Positions 24,700 to 31,848 of a stretch of 50,983 nt of DNA are shown piece by piece (position 1 is the first letter of the stretch; each line of letters begins with the position of its first letter). The position numbers were made by a program, and so were the translations under genes. The notes under the pieces are model-generated. The model had not been told where the DNA came from, did no database searches, and was given only the letters and a program-made list of their open reading frames with translations. The stretch comes from Roseateles chitinivorans. GTDB lineage: Bacteria > Pseudomonadota > Gammaproteobacteria > Burkholderiales > Burkholderiaceae_C. Location of the stretch: contig NZ_PEOG01000001.1 in the NCBI RefSeq assembly GCF_002761755.1, forward strand, positions 1 to 50,983. The letters run 5' to 3'.

Positions 24700-24909
24700 T
24701 CACCGATGTTGGGAGGCTTCTGAAGATTTCGGATCAATATAGCAGGCGCCCTCATCTGGTTTCTCGTCCTTCGTGTTCTCGAACAAGGCCAACGTGTCGT
24801 ACTCGAATGAGCGCACCAAGAACGCGATCTCCCCAGCGGTGATGTCTCGAAGGATACGCGTTAACAGTAGGCCTTCATCTGCAGGAAGGCGCCCCAGTTG
24901 CCATGCCAC
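24700..24909 (-). pseudogene. Small gene or 3' gene remnant, unknown
   Basis: A minus-strand frame gives 69 residues from a GTG: LGRLPADEGLLLTRILRDIT, AGEIAFLVRSFEYDTLALFE, then an acidic tail [20 protein letters not shown]. The balanced composition differs from shadow frames nearby and suggests real coding history. An in-frame TAA lies a few codons upstream and no ribosome site is visible, so it may be the tail of a lost gene. It lies in the decayed patch that continues to 27.5 kb. Family not recognised. Confidence 0.4.
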
Positions 24910-25104
24910 TTTGGCCGCTGACCAGTTTTAAGGGGTCACGTGGCAATGGCCACAAGAAGGCAACCGCTGCGCCCTGCGCAGGAATAGCTGTGCTCGTCAG
25001 CGTCTTCCACATGACGGACCGGCGCGGGCCGCTCGCAAGAAGCCGCTCTCAGTTCACTTGGCACCGCAAAGCGAGTCTGATCGTGGCAAACGAGCCAAAC
25101 CGGG

Positions 25105-25473
25105 TCAAAGTTCGGTCTGTGCCAACGGTCTGGTACCCACGCGGGCGAGGCCGTCCGACTTTGCCTCGTTCACGCCTGATTGAGGTTGACCTTCCATCGG
25201 CATGAAATCGCGTGCAATTTGGCCGTGTTCCAGCACAACGACCCGCTGCGCCATTGCAATCGTTTCTGGTCGATGAGCCACCAGTATTCGAGTCAGCGAG
25301 ATCCGCTTGATCGCCGCATTCACGATCTGCTCGTTGCAGACGTCCAGGTGGCTTGCGGCCTCGTCGAGGACCAGCAACTTGGGATCCTTGTAGAGTGCCC
25401 GGGCCAACAGGATTCGCTGCTTCTGACCGCCGGACAGCCCTGTGCCTATGTCGCCGACGAGTGTGTTGTAACC
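25105..25473 (-). pseudogene. 3' remnant of a bacteriocin-type peptidase/ABC exporter
   Basis: About 120 residues of an ABC ATPase C-terminus: YNTLVGDIGTGLSGGQKQRI (signature motif), LLARALYKDPKLLVLDEAAS (Walker B, Asp-Glu), HLDVCNEQIVNAAIKRISLT, then RILVAHRPETIAMAQRVVVL with the switch His. This wording is typical of the CvaB/RaxB class that exports double-glycine-leader peptides. The peptidase domain, membrane domain and Walker A are missing. The upstream edge at about 25470 joins directly to HlyD-type sequence. Confidence 0.8.
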
Positions 25474-25979
25474 CGACGCTGCTGCAAGGTCATCTGTGCG
25501 TTGATGCGAGCGACGTCGCCGGCCAGATCATCGGAGCGACGCTCCAAGGTCTCGATGCGCTGGCGGGACTGCTCTAGTAGCTGCTCACGCTCGCCAGCGA
25601 AGCTTTGACGCCGCGACTGAATGAGCGTGGAGATCGCCTTCTCCGCGTCATCTCCCGTGGCGCTGTTGCGCTGGCTGACCAGCGAGAACAGGATGTCTCC
25701 CGCACGCACGGCCTGCCCTTCCTCCACCATCCGGCGGCTGACGAGGCCATTCTGTACCGGTGTCACGCGGATCAGGCCGGCGGCCGGCACAACGACTCCG
25801 GCAACCTGCGCCTTTCGCTGGTAGCCGCACGTCGCGAAGAAGAGAAGCAAGCCGCACGCTATCGCGACGAACAACGCAACCAACAGGCTGTGTCCGACCT
25901 GATGGGGCAGGACGATCTCGCCATAGCGGCGGGAGCCGTGCCCCTTCAACACCGCAGTGCGAAACAAGGAACTGCTCAT
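25470..25979 (-). pseudogene. 5' part of an HlyD/CvaA-type periplasmic adaptor gene
   Basis: The minus strand from ATG 25979 encodes MSSSLFRTAVLKGHGSRRYG, a membrane anchor (LLVALFVAIACGLLLFFATC), the biotinyl-lipoyl half (VVVPAAGLIRVTPVQNGLVS and RRMVEEGQAVRAGDILFSLV) and the start of the coiled coil (SRQRIETLERRSDDLAGDVA). Adaptors of the CvaA/RaxA type are about 400 residues. Here the frame crosses into ABC-transporter DNA after RINAQMTLQQRRV and stops at 25446, at about 177 residues. The adaptor-then-exporter gene order is that of colicin V-type export operons, so a single deletion removed the 3' end of the adaptor and about 80% of the exporter. Confidence 0.8.
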
Positions 25980-26024
25980 TTTCGGGAGTTTGAACCGTCC
26001 GCGTTGGCGCGGATCTGCGGGTAA

Positions 26025-26495
26025 TTAGCGGAGAAGAGTCCCCGCCAGTGTCGCCGGCAGGTTGAATATTGCGTGTTGCATAACGGTGATCCAATAAGCG
26101 CGGCGACTGCCCGACGGATGCCATAGAACATAACTCACGCCGTAGACAAGAAATCCTACGCAAGCTGCAATGGCCATCCATGAGGCTGCAATTGCATGTA
26201 TCAATGCCATCAGGCCTACCATTATGGCGACTGAAAGTTTGGCATCGCAAAAATGCCGTGCCGCACCAATCATCGCAATCATGATCAGATTCTCGATCGC
26301 CGGCGCGAAGAGCAAACCGGAAAGTATTCGAACCCAGGGCTCGCGATCCGGCAGGGATTCTGGTTGGGCGGTCAAAACAAAAGGCAGGGCAATACCTGCG
26401 GCGATCAGCCATGCAGCCGGTGCCGTCAACATTACGAAGATGAACCACCGCTGGTGGTCGATCAGCCGTTGCAAGAACTGAATAAATCGTGGCAT
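26025..26495 (-). CDS. CPBP-family-like intramembrane protein, possibly truncated at its start
   Basis: Predicted 156 residues from ATG 26495 (MPRFIQFLQRLIDHQRWFIF) with four or five membrane helices. Elements recall the CPBP (CAAX protease/bacteriocin-processing) family: FAPAIENLIM where EExxxR is usual, MALIHAI for the FxxxH motif, and MQHAIFNLPATL for HxxxN/D. The first motif keeps only one Glu, so activity is doubtful. CPBP proteins often accompany bacteriocin export genes as processing or immunity factors, which fits the HlyD/ABC remnants downstream. The frame is open into the IS3 transposase upstream, but that is a junction, not a designed fusion. Lower GC than the surroundings suggests transfer. 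Confidence 0.55.
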   Translation of the reverse strand: MPRFIQFLQRLIDHQRWFIFVMLTAPAAWLIAAGIALPFVLTAQPESLPDREPWVRILSGLLFAPAIENLIMIAMIGAARHFCDAKLSVAIMVGLMALIHAIAASWMAIAACVGFLVYGVSYVLWHPSGSRRAYWITVMQHAIFNLPATLAGTLLR

Positions 26496-26503
26496 GCCGT
26501 TGA

Positions 26504-26523
26504 GAGGGCCCCAGGGGGCCCTC
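26504..26523. repeat. Perfect GC hairpin at the IS junction
   Basis: Arms GAGGGCCCC and GGGGCCCTC separated by two bases lie between the truncated transposase gene and the CPBP start. It might be a terminator or a breakpoint-prone structure; no T-run follows on the minus strand. Confidence 0.5.
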
Positions 26524-26524
26524 A

Positions 26525-26996
26525 GCGCGATTAACCGAAGGTACAGGTCCACCACGGCCGCCAGGTACAGCCAGCCCTGCCAGGTGCGGATGTAGGTGAT
26601 GTCGGTCACCCAGACCTTGTTGGGCGCGTCCACCCTGAACTGGCGTTGCACATGATTGGGTGCGATCAACGAGGGTCGGCCGGCGATGTGGCGTGGTGCC
26701 TTGTAGCCGCGCACTGCCTTGATCTTGTGGGCCCGCATGATGCGCGCCACCCGATGCACACCGCAGGTCTCACCCGCCTCGCGCAAGTCCCCGAAGACCC
26801 GGCGCGACCCATAAACGCCATGGCTGCCGGCGTAGGAGTTCCTGATGAGCTCCAGCAGCCGCTGGTCCTCCTTGTGTCGCTCGGATTCGGGCTGATGCAG
26901 CCACGCGTAGAACCCGGCCCGATTGACCTTGAGCACCCGGCACATCAGCGTGATGGCGAACTCCTGCCGATGCTCGTTCATGAAGCGGTACTTCAC
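26525..26996 (-). pseudogene. IS3-family transposase OrfB, 3' truncated
   Basis: From GTG 26996: KYRFMNEHRQEFAITLMCRV, LKVNRAGFYAWLHQPESERH, the HTH_21-type segment SHGVYGSRRVFGDLREAGET and the start of the rve/DDE core (PNKVWVTDITYIRTWQGWLY, LAAVVDLY). The first catalytic Asp is present; the second Asp and the Glu are gone, so it cannot be active. The start overlaps the orfA stop (GTGA). An A7 slippery run at 27026-27032 (T7 on the plus strand) near the end of orfA is where OrfAB frameshifting would occur. Confidence 0.85.
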
Positions 26997-27277
26997 TCGG
27001 GCTCCTTGGCAAAGTACCGCGCGGCTTTTTTTAGAAGATCGCGCTCCTCCTCCAGGCGGCGCATCTGCGCGCGAAGACGAAGGATCTCGCTCTTGGCCTC
27101 GAACAACTCCTTGGACTGCTGCTCACTGGTGTCGGGTGACACCGCCTTGACCCACTTGTATAGGCTGTGCGCGGACACCCCGATACGGGCCGAAACTTCG
27201 GCGACCGAGTACCCTCGCTCGGTGACCTGCTTGACTGCTTCTTCCTTGAATTCCGGGGTAAACCTCGGTGCACCCAT
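26993..27277 (-). CDS. IS3-family transposase OrfA
   Basis: Predicted 94-residue DNA-binding protein: an IS3-type helix-turn-helix (RFTPEFKEEAVKQVTERGYS, VAEVSARIGVSAHSLYKWVK) followed by a leucine-zipper-like coiled coil (SKELFEAKSEILRLRAQMRR, LEEERDLLKKAARYFAKE). It is intact, but serves no purpose without a full OrfB. The conserved LLKKAA encodes the A7 frameshift signal. Confidence 0.88.
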   Translation of the reverse strand: MGAPRFTPEFKEEAVKQVTERGYSVAEVSARIGVSAHSLYKWVKAVSPDTSEQQSKELFEAKSEILRLRAQMRRLEEERDLLKKAARYFAKEPE

Positions 27278-27337
27278 GACTGCCCTCCTATGCTCAAAGG
27301 ATAGGGACAGGATGTCTACCCGACCAGGGACAGTCCA

Positions 27338-27459
27338 GATTTGACCGTTCTATAGAGCGCTGCAGACTCATTCTTGAGAGCATGGAGCCGCTTGAGTTCT
27401 GCGTCTAGACGAGCTCGCCGATCGACGAGCATCAAAATTGAGGTCGGGGTTCGTGGCAT
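27338..27459 (-). pseudogene. 5' fragment of a gene cut by the IS element
   Basis: From ATG 27459 the minus strand reads MPRTPTSILMLVDRRARLDA, ELKRLHALKNESAALYRTVK and then enters IS DNA and stops within 12 codons. The sequence is helical and coiled-coil-like, faintly reminiscent of the N-terminus of H-NS-type proteins (LLxxRxxLDxxLxxL), but too short to assign. The words around the start (TCGTGGCATGCCGT on the plus strand) recur at the CPBP start, 26487-26500. Confidence 0.35.
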
Positions 27460-27549
27460 GCCGTAAGTGAACCCCACACCGCATGTGCAGTCGAGGGCAA
27501 CAGCTGCATTAGGGCGGCTGGTGCGAGGGACGCCCTCGGGCGCCCGCGA

Positions 27550-28284
27550 TCAGTGCTGCAGGATCTTCGCCAGGAAGTCCTTGGCGCGCGGCGAGCGCTG
27601 GTCCGGGTTGCCGAAGAACTCGTCGCGGGTGCAGTCCTCGACGATCTTGCCGGCGTCCATGAAGATCACGCGGTGGCTGACCTTCTTGGCAAAGCCCATC
27701 TCGTGCGTCACGCACATCATGGTCATGCCCTCGTTGGCCAGCTGCACCATCACGTCCAGCACCTCGCCGACCATCTCCGGATCCAGCGCCGAGGTGGGCT
27801 CGTCGAACAGCATCACGATCGGGTCCATCGACAGCGCGCGAGCGATCGCCACGCGCTGCTGCTGGCCGCCCGACAGCTGCCCCGGGAACTTGTCCTTGTG
27901 CGCCATCAGGCCGACGCGCTCCAGCATCTTCAGGCCGCGGGTCTTGGCATCGGACATGTTGCGGCCCAGCACCTTGACCTGCGCCAGCGTGAGGTTCTCC
28001 GTCACCGACAGGTGCGGGAACAGCTCGAAGTGCTGGAACACCATGCCCACGCGCGAGCGCAGCTTGGGCAGGTTGGTCTTGGGATCGGTCAGGCTGGTGC
28101 CGTCGACGACGATGTCGCCCGCCTGGATCGGCTCCAGCGCGTTCACCGTCTTGATCAGCGTGGACTTGCCCGAGCCCGACGGCCCGCACACCACCACGAC
28201 CTCGCCCTTCTGGATGGTCGTGGAGCAATCGGTCAGCACCTGGAACGGGCCGTACCACTTGGAGACGTTCTTGATTTCAATCAT
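27550..28284 (-). CDS. gltL: Glutamate/aspartate ABC transporter ATP-binding protein
   Basis: Predicted 244-residue ATPase powering amino-acid import. Walker A is GPSGSGKST, followed by Q-loop [12 protein letters not shown], the signature [15 protein letters not shown], Walker [16 protein letters not shown] and the switch His in CVTHEMGFA. It matches GltL/GlnQ length and wording throughout. Last gene of gltIJKL, 10 bases after gltK; no clear terminator was seen before the IS-scarred region. Works on the cytoplasmic face with GltJ and GltK. Confidence 0.93.
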   Translation of the reverse strand: MIEIKNVSKWYGPFQVLTDCSTTIQKGEVVVVCGPSGSGKSTLIKTVNALEPIQAGDIVVDGTSLTDPKTNLPKLRSRVGMVFQHFELFPHLSVTENLTLAQVKVLGRNMSDAKTRGLKMLERVGLMAHKDKFPGQLSGGQQQRVAIARALSMDPIVMLFDEPTSALDPEMVGEVLDVMVQLANEGMTMMCVTHEMGFAKKVSHRVIFMDAGKIVEDCTRDEFFGNPDQRSPRAKDFLAKILQH

Positions 28285-28294
28285 GGAGCGGACC

Positions 28295-28960
28295 TCAGCG
28301 GATGATGGCGATCTTCTTCTGCAGCCGGCGGACCAGCATGGACAGGCTGAAGCAGATCACGAAGTAGACGACGGCCGCGACCAGGTAGGTCTCCATCGGC
28401 CGGTTGAAGTTCTTGCCGGCGACCTCGAAGCCCTTGAGCAGGTCGTAAGCGCCGATCGCGTAGACCAGCGACGTGTCCTGGAACAGCACGATGGTCTGCG
28501 TCAGCAGCACCGGGAGCATGTTGCGGAAGGCCTGCGGCAGCACCACCAGACCCATCGTCTGCTTGTAGTTCATGCCCAGCGCATACCCCGCGAAGACCTG
28601 CCCCTTGGGCACCGACTGGATGCCCGCGCGCATGATCTCGGAGTAGTAGGTCGCCTCGAACAGGGTGAACGTGATCAGCGCCGTCTTCTCCGCGCCCAGC
28701 GGCCCCGCGATGTACGGGATCAGCAGGAAGAACCACAGGATCACCATCACCAGCGGGATCGAGCGCAGCGTGTCGACGTAGATCGCCGCCGGCCGCTCCA
28801 GCCACCATTTGCCCGACAGCCGCATCAGCGCCAGGATCGTGCCCAGCACGATGCCGCCGATCATGGCCGAGAAGGTCAGCTGGATCGAGAACCACAGCCC
28901 CTTGGCGACGAAGGAGGACAGGACCTCCCAGGTCAGGAACGAGAAATCGAGTTGCGTCAT
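28295..28960 (-). CDS. gltK: Glutamate/aspartate ABC transporter permease GltK
   Basis: Predicted 221-residue permease with about five helices and the HisM-family N-terminus ([20 protein letters not shown]). The EAA-type coupling loop reads [20 protein letters not shown], then [20 protein letters not shown]. It pairs with GltJ to form the channel for glutamate/aspartate. Its ATG lies one base after the gltJ stop, so translation is probably coupled. Confidence 0.92.
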   Translation of the reverse strand: MTQLDFSFLTWEVLSSFVAKGLWFSIQLTFSAMIGGIVLGTILALMRLSGKWWLERPAAIYVDTLRSIPLVMVILWFFLLIPYIAGPLGAEKTALITFTLFEATYYSEIMRAGIQSVPKGQVFAGYALGMNYKQTMGLVVLPQAFRNMLPVLLTQTIVLFQDTSLVYAIGAYDLLKGFEVAGKNFNRPMETYLVAAVVYFVICFSLSMLVRRLQKKIAIIR

Positions 28961-28961
28961 G

Positions 28962-29696
28962 TCACTTCGCCCCCAGGATGCCGGGCACGCGGACGTACCA
29001 CTCGATCACCTTGGCCAGGCGGTTGATCGCATAGGCCGAGATGAAGTACAGCAGCGTCACGGGCAGGAAGATCTGCACGAAGCTCGACTGCTCCGAAGCC
29101 TGCAGCGCGAACTGCGCCAGGTCGGGAATGCTCACCGCGAAGGCCACCGCCGAGTTCTTGACGATGTTCATGCTCTCGCTGGTCAGCGGCGGAATGACGA
29201 TGCGGAAGGCCATCGGCAGCAGCACGTAGCGATAGGTCTGCGGCAGCGTCAGGCCCAGCGCCTGGCCGGCGTAGCGCTGGCCCTTGGGCAGCGTCAGGAT
29301 GCCGGCCTTGACCTGCTCCGAGATCCGCGCCGAGGTGAACAGGCCGATCGCGATCACGACGAGCACGCTGGGCGGCAGGTCCAGGATCGGGAACAGGCGC
29401 GGGATCACGTGGTACCAGATGAAGAGCTGGACGATCAGCGGGATGTTCCGGAACAGCTCCGTCCATGCCTCGCCGAACATCGCCAGCTTCTTGTTGGGCA
29501 CCGTGCGCAGGATGCCGATCAGCGATCCAGCCACCAGCGCGACCAGCAGGCCCAGGACCGAGACGAACATCGTCCAGCCCCAGCCGTGGATCATCGCGTC
29601 CAGGTAAGTCTCATAACCGGGGGCGCCGAGACACTTCGGCGCGACCTCCTCGGTCACCATGTCTGTGCAGTACAACTGCCAATCCCAGCTCGCCAT
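28962..29696 (-). CDS. gltJ: Glutamate/aspartate ABC transporter permease GltJ
   Basis: Predicted 244-residue permease. The start MASWDWQLYCTD at 29696 has GGAG six bases upstream and is preferred over the ATG four codons earlier. Membrane helices begin at MFVSVLGLLVALVAGSLIGI. The coupling loop reads ISEQVKAGILTLPKGQRYAG, then QALGLTLPQTYRYVLLPMAF. The N-terminal insert (about 10-40) is normal for GltJ. Second gene of the operon, separated from gltI by about 170 bases with a hairpin. Confidence 0.92.
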   Translation of the reverse strand: MASWDWQLYCTDMVTEEVAPKCLGAPGYETYLDAMIHGWGWTMFVSVLGLLVALVAGSLIGILRTVPNKKLAMFGEAWTELFRNIPLIVQLFIWYHVIPRLFPILDLPPSVLVVIAIGLFTSARISEQVKAGILTLPKGQRYAGQALGLTLPQTYRYVLLPMAFRIVIPPLTSESMNIVKNSAVAFAVSIPDLAQFALQASEQSSFVQIFLPVTLLYFISAYAINRLAKVIEWYVRVPGILGAK

Positions 29697-29822
29697 GGCG
29701 TGCTCCATCCATCAATGCGAAGGGCCGCCCACATGCGCATGCTGCGGCCCTTCCAATCTCCGGCCTCCCCGGCGCGCATCGCGGACGATGCGCCGGCGGC
29801 CAGCGTCACGCCCCCTTGCGAC

Positions 29823-29844
29823 AAGGCGCCCCGCGGGGCGCCTT
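29823..29844 (-). terminator. Hairpin between gltI and gltJ (probable attenuator)
   Basis: Perfect arms AAGGCGCCCC and GGGGCGCCTT around two bases sit 19 bases downstream of the gltI stop. A stem here would stabilise or end the gltI message, giving more binding protein than permease, as is common in such operons. No long T-run, so read-through is expected. Confidence 0.6.
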
Positions 29845-29862
29845 GCGCTCAGGGAACCGTGC

Positions 29863-30756
29863 TTACTTCTTGGCGTATTCCTCGACCGGCTTGTCGTTCG
29901 GATTCGCCCAGGCGTCCTTGGTCGCCGCCGTCGCCGGCAGGCCGACCTTGGTGTTGGTCGGGGGGATCGGCTGCGTGAACCACTTGTCGTACAGCTTGGC
30001 GATCTCGCCGGACTTCATCATGCCCTTGATGCTGTCGTCCACCGCCTTCTTGAAGGCCGGATCGTCCTTGCGGACCATGATCGCGATCGGCTCGACCGAC
30101 AGCACTTCGCCGACGATCTTGAAGCCCGCCGGATTGCGCGACTTGGCGATGTTGCCGGCCAGGATCTGGCCGTCCATCACGAAGGCGTCGGCACGGCCCG
30201 ACTCCAGCAGCAGGAAGCTGTCGGCGTGGTCCTTGCCCAGCACTTCCTTGAAGTCCACGCCATTGGCGCGCTCATGCTTGCGCAGCAGCTGGACGGAGGT
30301 GGTGCCGGTGGTCGTCGCGACGGTCTTGCCGTTGAGCTGGGCGATCGAGGTGATGCCCGAGTCGGCCTTCACCGCGATGCGCACTTCCTCGACATAGGTC
30401 GTGACGGCGAAGGCCACGTCCTTGGCGCGGGTCATGTTGTTGGTGGTGGAGCCGCACTCGATGTCCACGGTGCCGTTCTGCACCAGCGGCACGCGGTTCT
30501 GCGAGGTCACCGGCAGGTACTTGATGTCCAGCTTGGACAGGCCCAGCTGCTTCTGCACGTCGGCCAGCACGCGCTGGCAGATCTCGACGTGGTAGCCCAC
30601 GTACTTGCCATCGCCGAGCGTGTACGACAGCGCGCCCGAGGACTCGCGCACGCCCATGGTCACGCTGCCTGTGTCCTTGATCTTCTTCAGCGTGTCGGCT
30701 TGCGCCACGCCAACCAACGCCGCGCCAAGGGCCAGGACTAGCAATGCCTTCTTCAT
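29863..30756 (-). CDS. gltI: Glutamate/aspartate periplasmic binding protein
   Basis: Predicted 297-residue binding protein. ATG 30756 is preceded by AGGAG. Signal peptide MKKALLVLALGAALVGVAQA. Mature domain: DTLKKIKDTGSVTMGVRESS, ALSYTLGDGKYVGYHVEICQ (ligand-lobe motif), TNNMTRAKDVAFAVTTY, then LNGKTVATTTGTTSVQLLRK. It ends in a Lys-rich tail, as GltI does. First gene of gltIJKL. Downstream gltJ is reached through the attenuator hairpin. Confidence 0.93.
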   Translation of the reverse strand: MKKALLVLALGAALVGVAQADTLKKIKDTGSVTMGVRESSGALSYTLGDGKYVGYHVEICQRVLADVQKQLGLSKLDIKYLPVTSQNRVPLVQNGTVDIECGSTTNNMTRAKDVAFAVTTYVEEVRIAVKADSGITSIAQLNGKTVATTTGTTSVQLLRKHERANGVDFKEVLGKDHADSFLLLESGRADAFVMDGQILAGNIAKSRNPAGFKIVGEVLSVEPIAIMVRKDDPAFKKAVDDSIKGMMKSGEIAKLYDKWFTQPIPPTNTKVGLPATAATKDAWANPNDKPVEEYAKK

Positions 30757-30907
30757 AGTTGCTCCTGCGTGTTCGGATTCAAAAGCGGATTCGAGGGAGG
30801 CTCGACCGGTGAGCCGCCCAACCGGCAGAGCAGACCATGAGCGGCTGCCTTGCAGGGTAGGGAGTATCACGCATCTCGAGGTGTTGCGTGGCTTACATAT
30901 GCAGGTT

Positions 30908-31837
30908 TCATGCCTGCCCGGCGGCGGCGTGCGTCAGGAAGTTCCAGAGCGCCTGCGCCACCGGTTTCACACGTCGCGCCGAGCCCTGGCGCTCGCGGTA
31001 CATCCGCAGCTCCATGTTCAGTTCGTACTGGCCCGGCTCGGCGGCGCGCACCAGCCGGCGCGCCTTCACTTCCTTCTTCACCGAGCTCGCCGGGAGGAAG
31101 GCCAGCCCATGGCCCTCGAGCGCCATGGCCTTGAGGCTCTCGGCCATGTCGGTCTCGAAGACCGATTCGAGGTTGAGCGGCTGCGCCGCGTCCTTGACGA
31201 TCAGTTCCACCAATCGCCCGAGATAGGCGCCGGAGGCGTAGCTGAGGAAGGGAATCTTCTGGCCGGGGTGTCCGGAAATCCGGAACATCGGCGCGCCGCC
31301 TGTGTCAGCTTTCGCATAGGCGGCCAGCGTCTCGTGGCCCAGCGAGACCGATTCGTAACGCTCGGGGTCCAGTTGCAGCGGCTGGCTGGGATGGTGATAG
31401 ACGACCAGCAGGTCGCAGTTGCCTTCGCTCAGCTGCAGCGTCGCGTCGTGGACATTGAGCGCATTGAGCCGGCACTTCACTTCGCCGAAGCGCTGGCGCA
31501 GCTCCATCAGCCAGTGCGGGAAGAAGCTGAAGGACAGCGAGTGCGGCACGGCGAACTCGATCATGTCCTGGCCGGCCGACTGGTGGCTGCGCAGCATGTT
31601 GCGCGTCGCCTGCAGGTTGCCGAGCAGGTCGACGGCCTGGCCCAGCAGGGTTTCGCCGGCGGCGGTCAGCCGCGTCGGATAGGACGAACGGTCGACCAGA
31701 TCGACGCCCGCCCACGCCTCCAGTGCCTGGATGCGGCGCGAGAACGCCGGCTGCGTGACATGCCGCAGCTGGGCCGAGCGGGAGAAGCTGCGCGTCTCCG
31801 CCAGGCTCACGAAGTCTTCAAGCCATTTGGTTTCCAC
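30908..31837 (-). CDS. LysR-family transcriptional regulator
   Basis: Predicted 309 residues from GTG 31837 (ETKWLEDFVSLAETRSFSRS), which begins 11 bases after the ABC transporter stop and matches where LysR proteins usually start. Helix-turn-helix at about 16-60 (SAQLRHVTQPAFSRRIQALE). Effector domain from about 92 (MIEFAVPHSLSFSFFPHWLM). The QPAFSRRIQALE type with VDRSSYPTRLTAAGE is frequent in betaproteobacteria near amino-acid genes. It lies downstream of the ABC exporter in the same direction and upstream of gltI, so either could be a target; no operator is visible. Confidence 0.85.
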   Translation of the reverse strand: METKWLEDFVSLAETRSFSRSAQLRHVTQPAFSRRIQALEAWAGVDLVDRSSYPTRLTAAGETLLGQAVDLLGNLQATRNMLRSHQSAGQDMIEFAVPHSLSFSFFPHWLMELRQRFGEVKCRLNALNVHDATLQLSEGNCDLLVVYHHPSQPLQLDPERYESVSLGHETLAAYAKADTGGAPMFRISGHPGQKIPFLSYASGAYLGRLVELIVKDAAQPLNLESVFETDMAESLKAMALEGHGLAFLPASSVKKEVKARRLVRAAEPGQYELNMELRMYRERQGSARRVKPVAQALWNFLTHAAAGQA

Positions 31838-31848
31838 GGCGCGGGAGT

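Larger units (their letters stand above)
26496..27337 (-). mobile_element. Truncated IS3-family insertion sequence
   Basis: The element retains the upstream terminal region, orfA and the first half of orfB. The transposase end is lost near 26530, where the DDE domain stops after its first Asp and meets hairpin and CPBP DNA. The outer end appears to be near 27337 (minus strand starts TGGACTGTCCC); the opposite inverted repeat is missing. Exact ends are by eye. Confidence 0.75.

Noticed and set aside
24140..24703. N-terminal extension of PyrC from a GTG overlapping the upstream stop
   Set aside because: The extra 188 residues are Arg/Pro-rich and unlike any dihydroorotase; the [20 protein letters not shown] start matches the family.
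26025..26996. A transposase-CPBP fusion protein
   Set aside because: The frame is open across the junction by chance; the transposase is truncated and a separate ATG starts the CPBP-like sequence.
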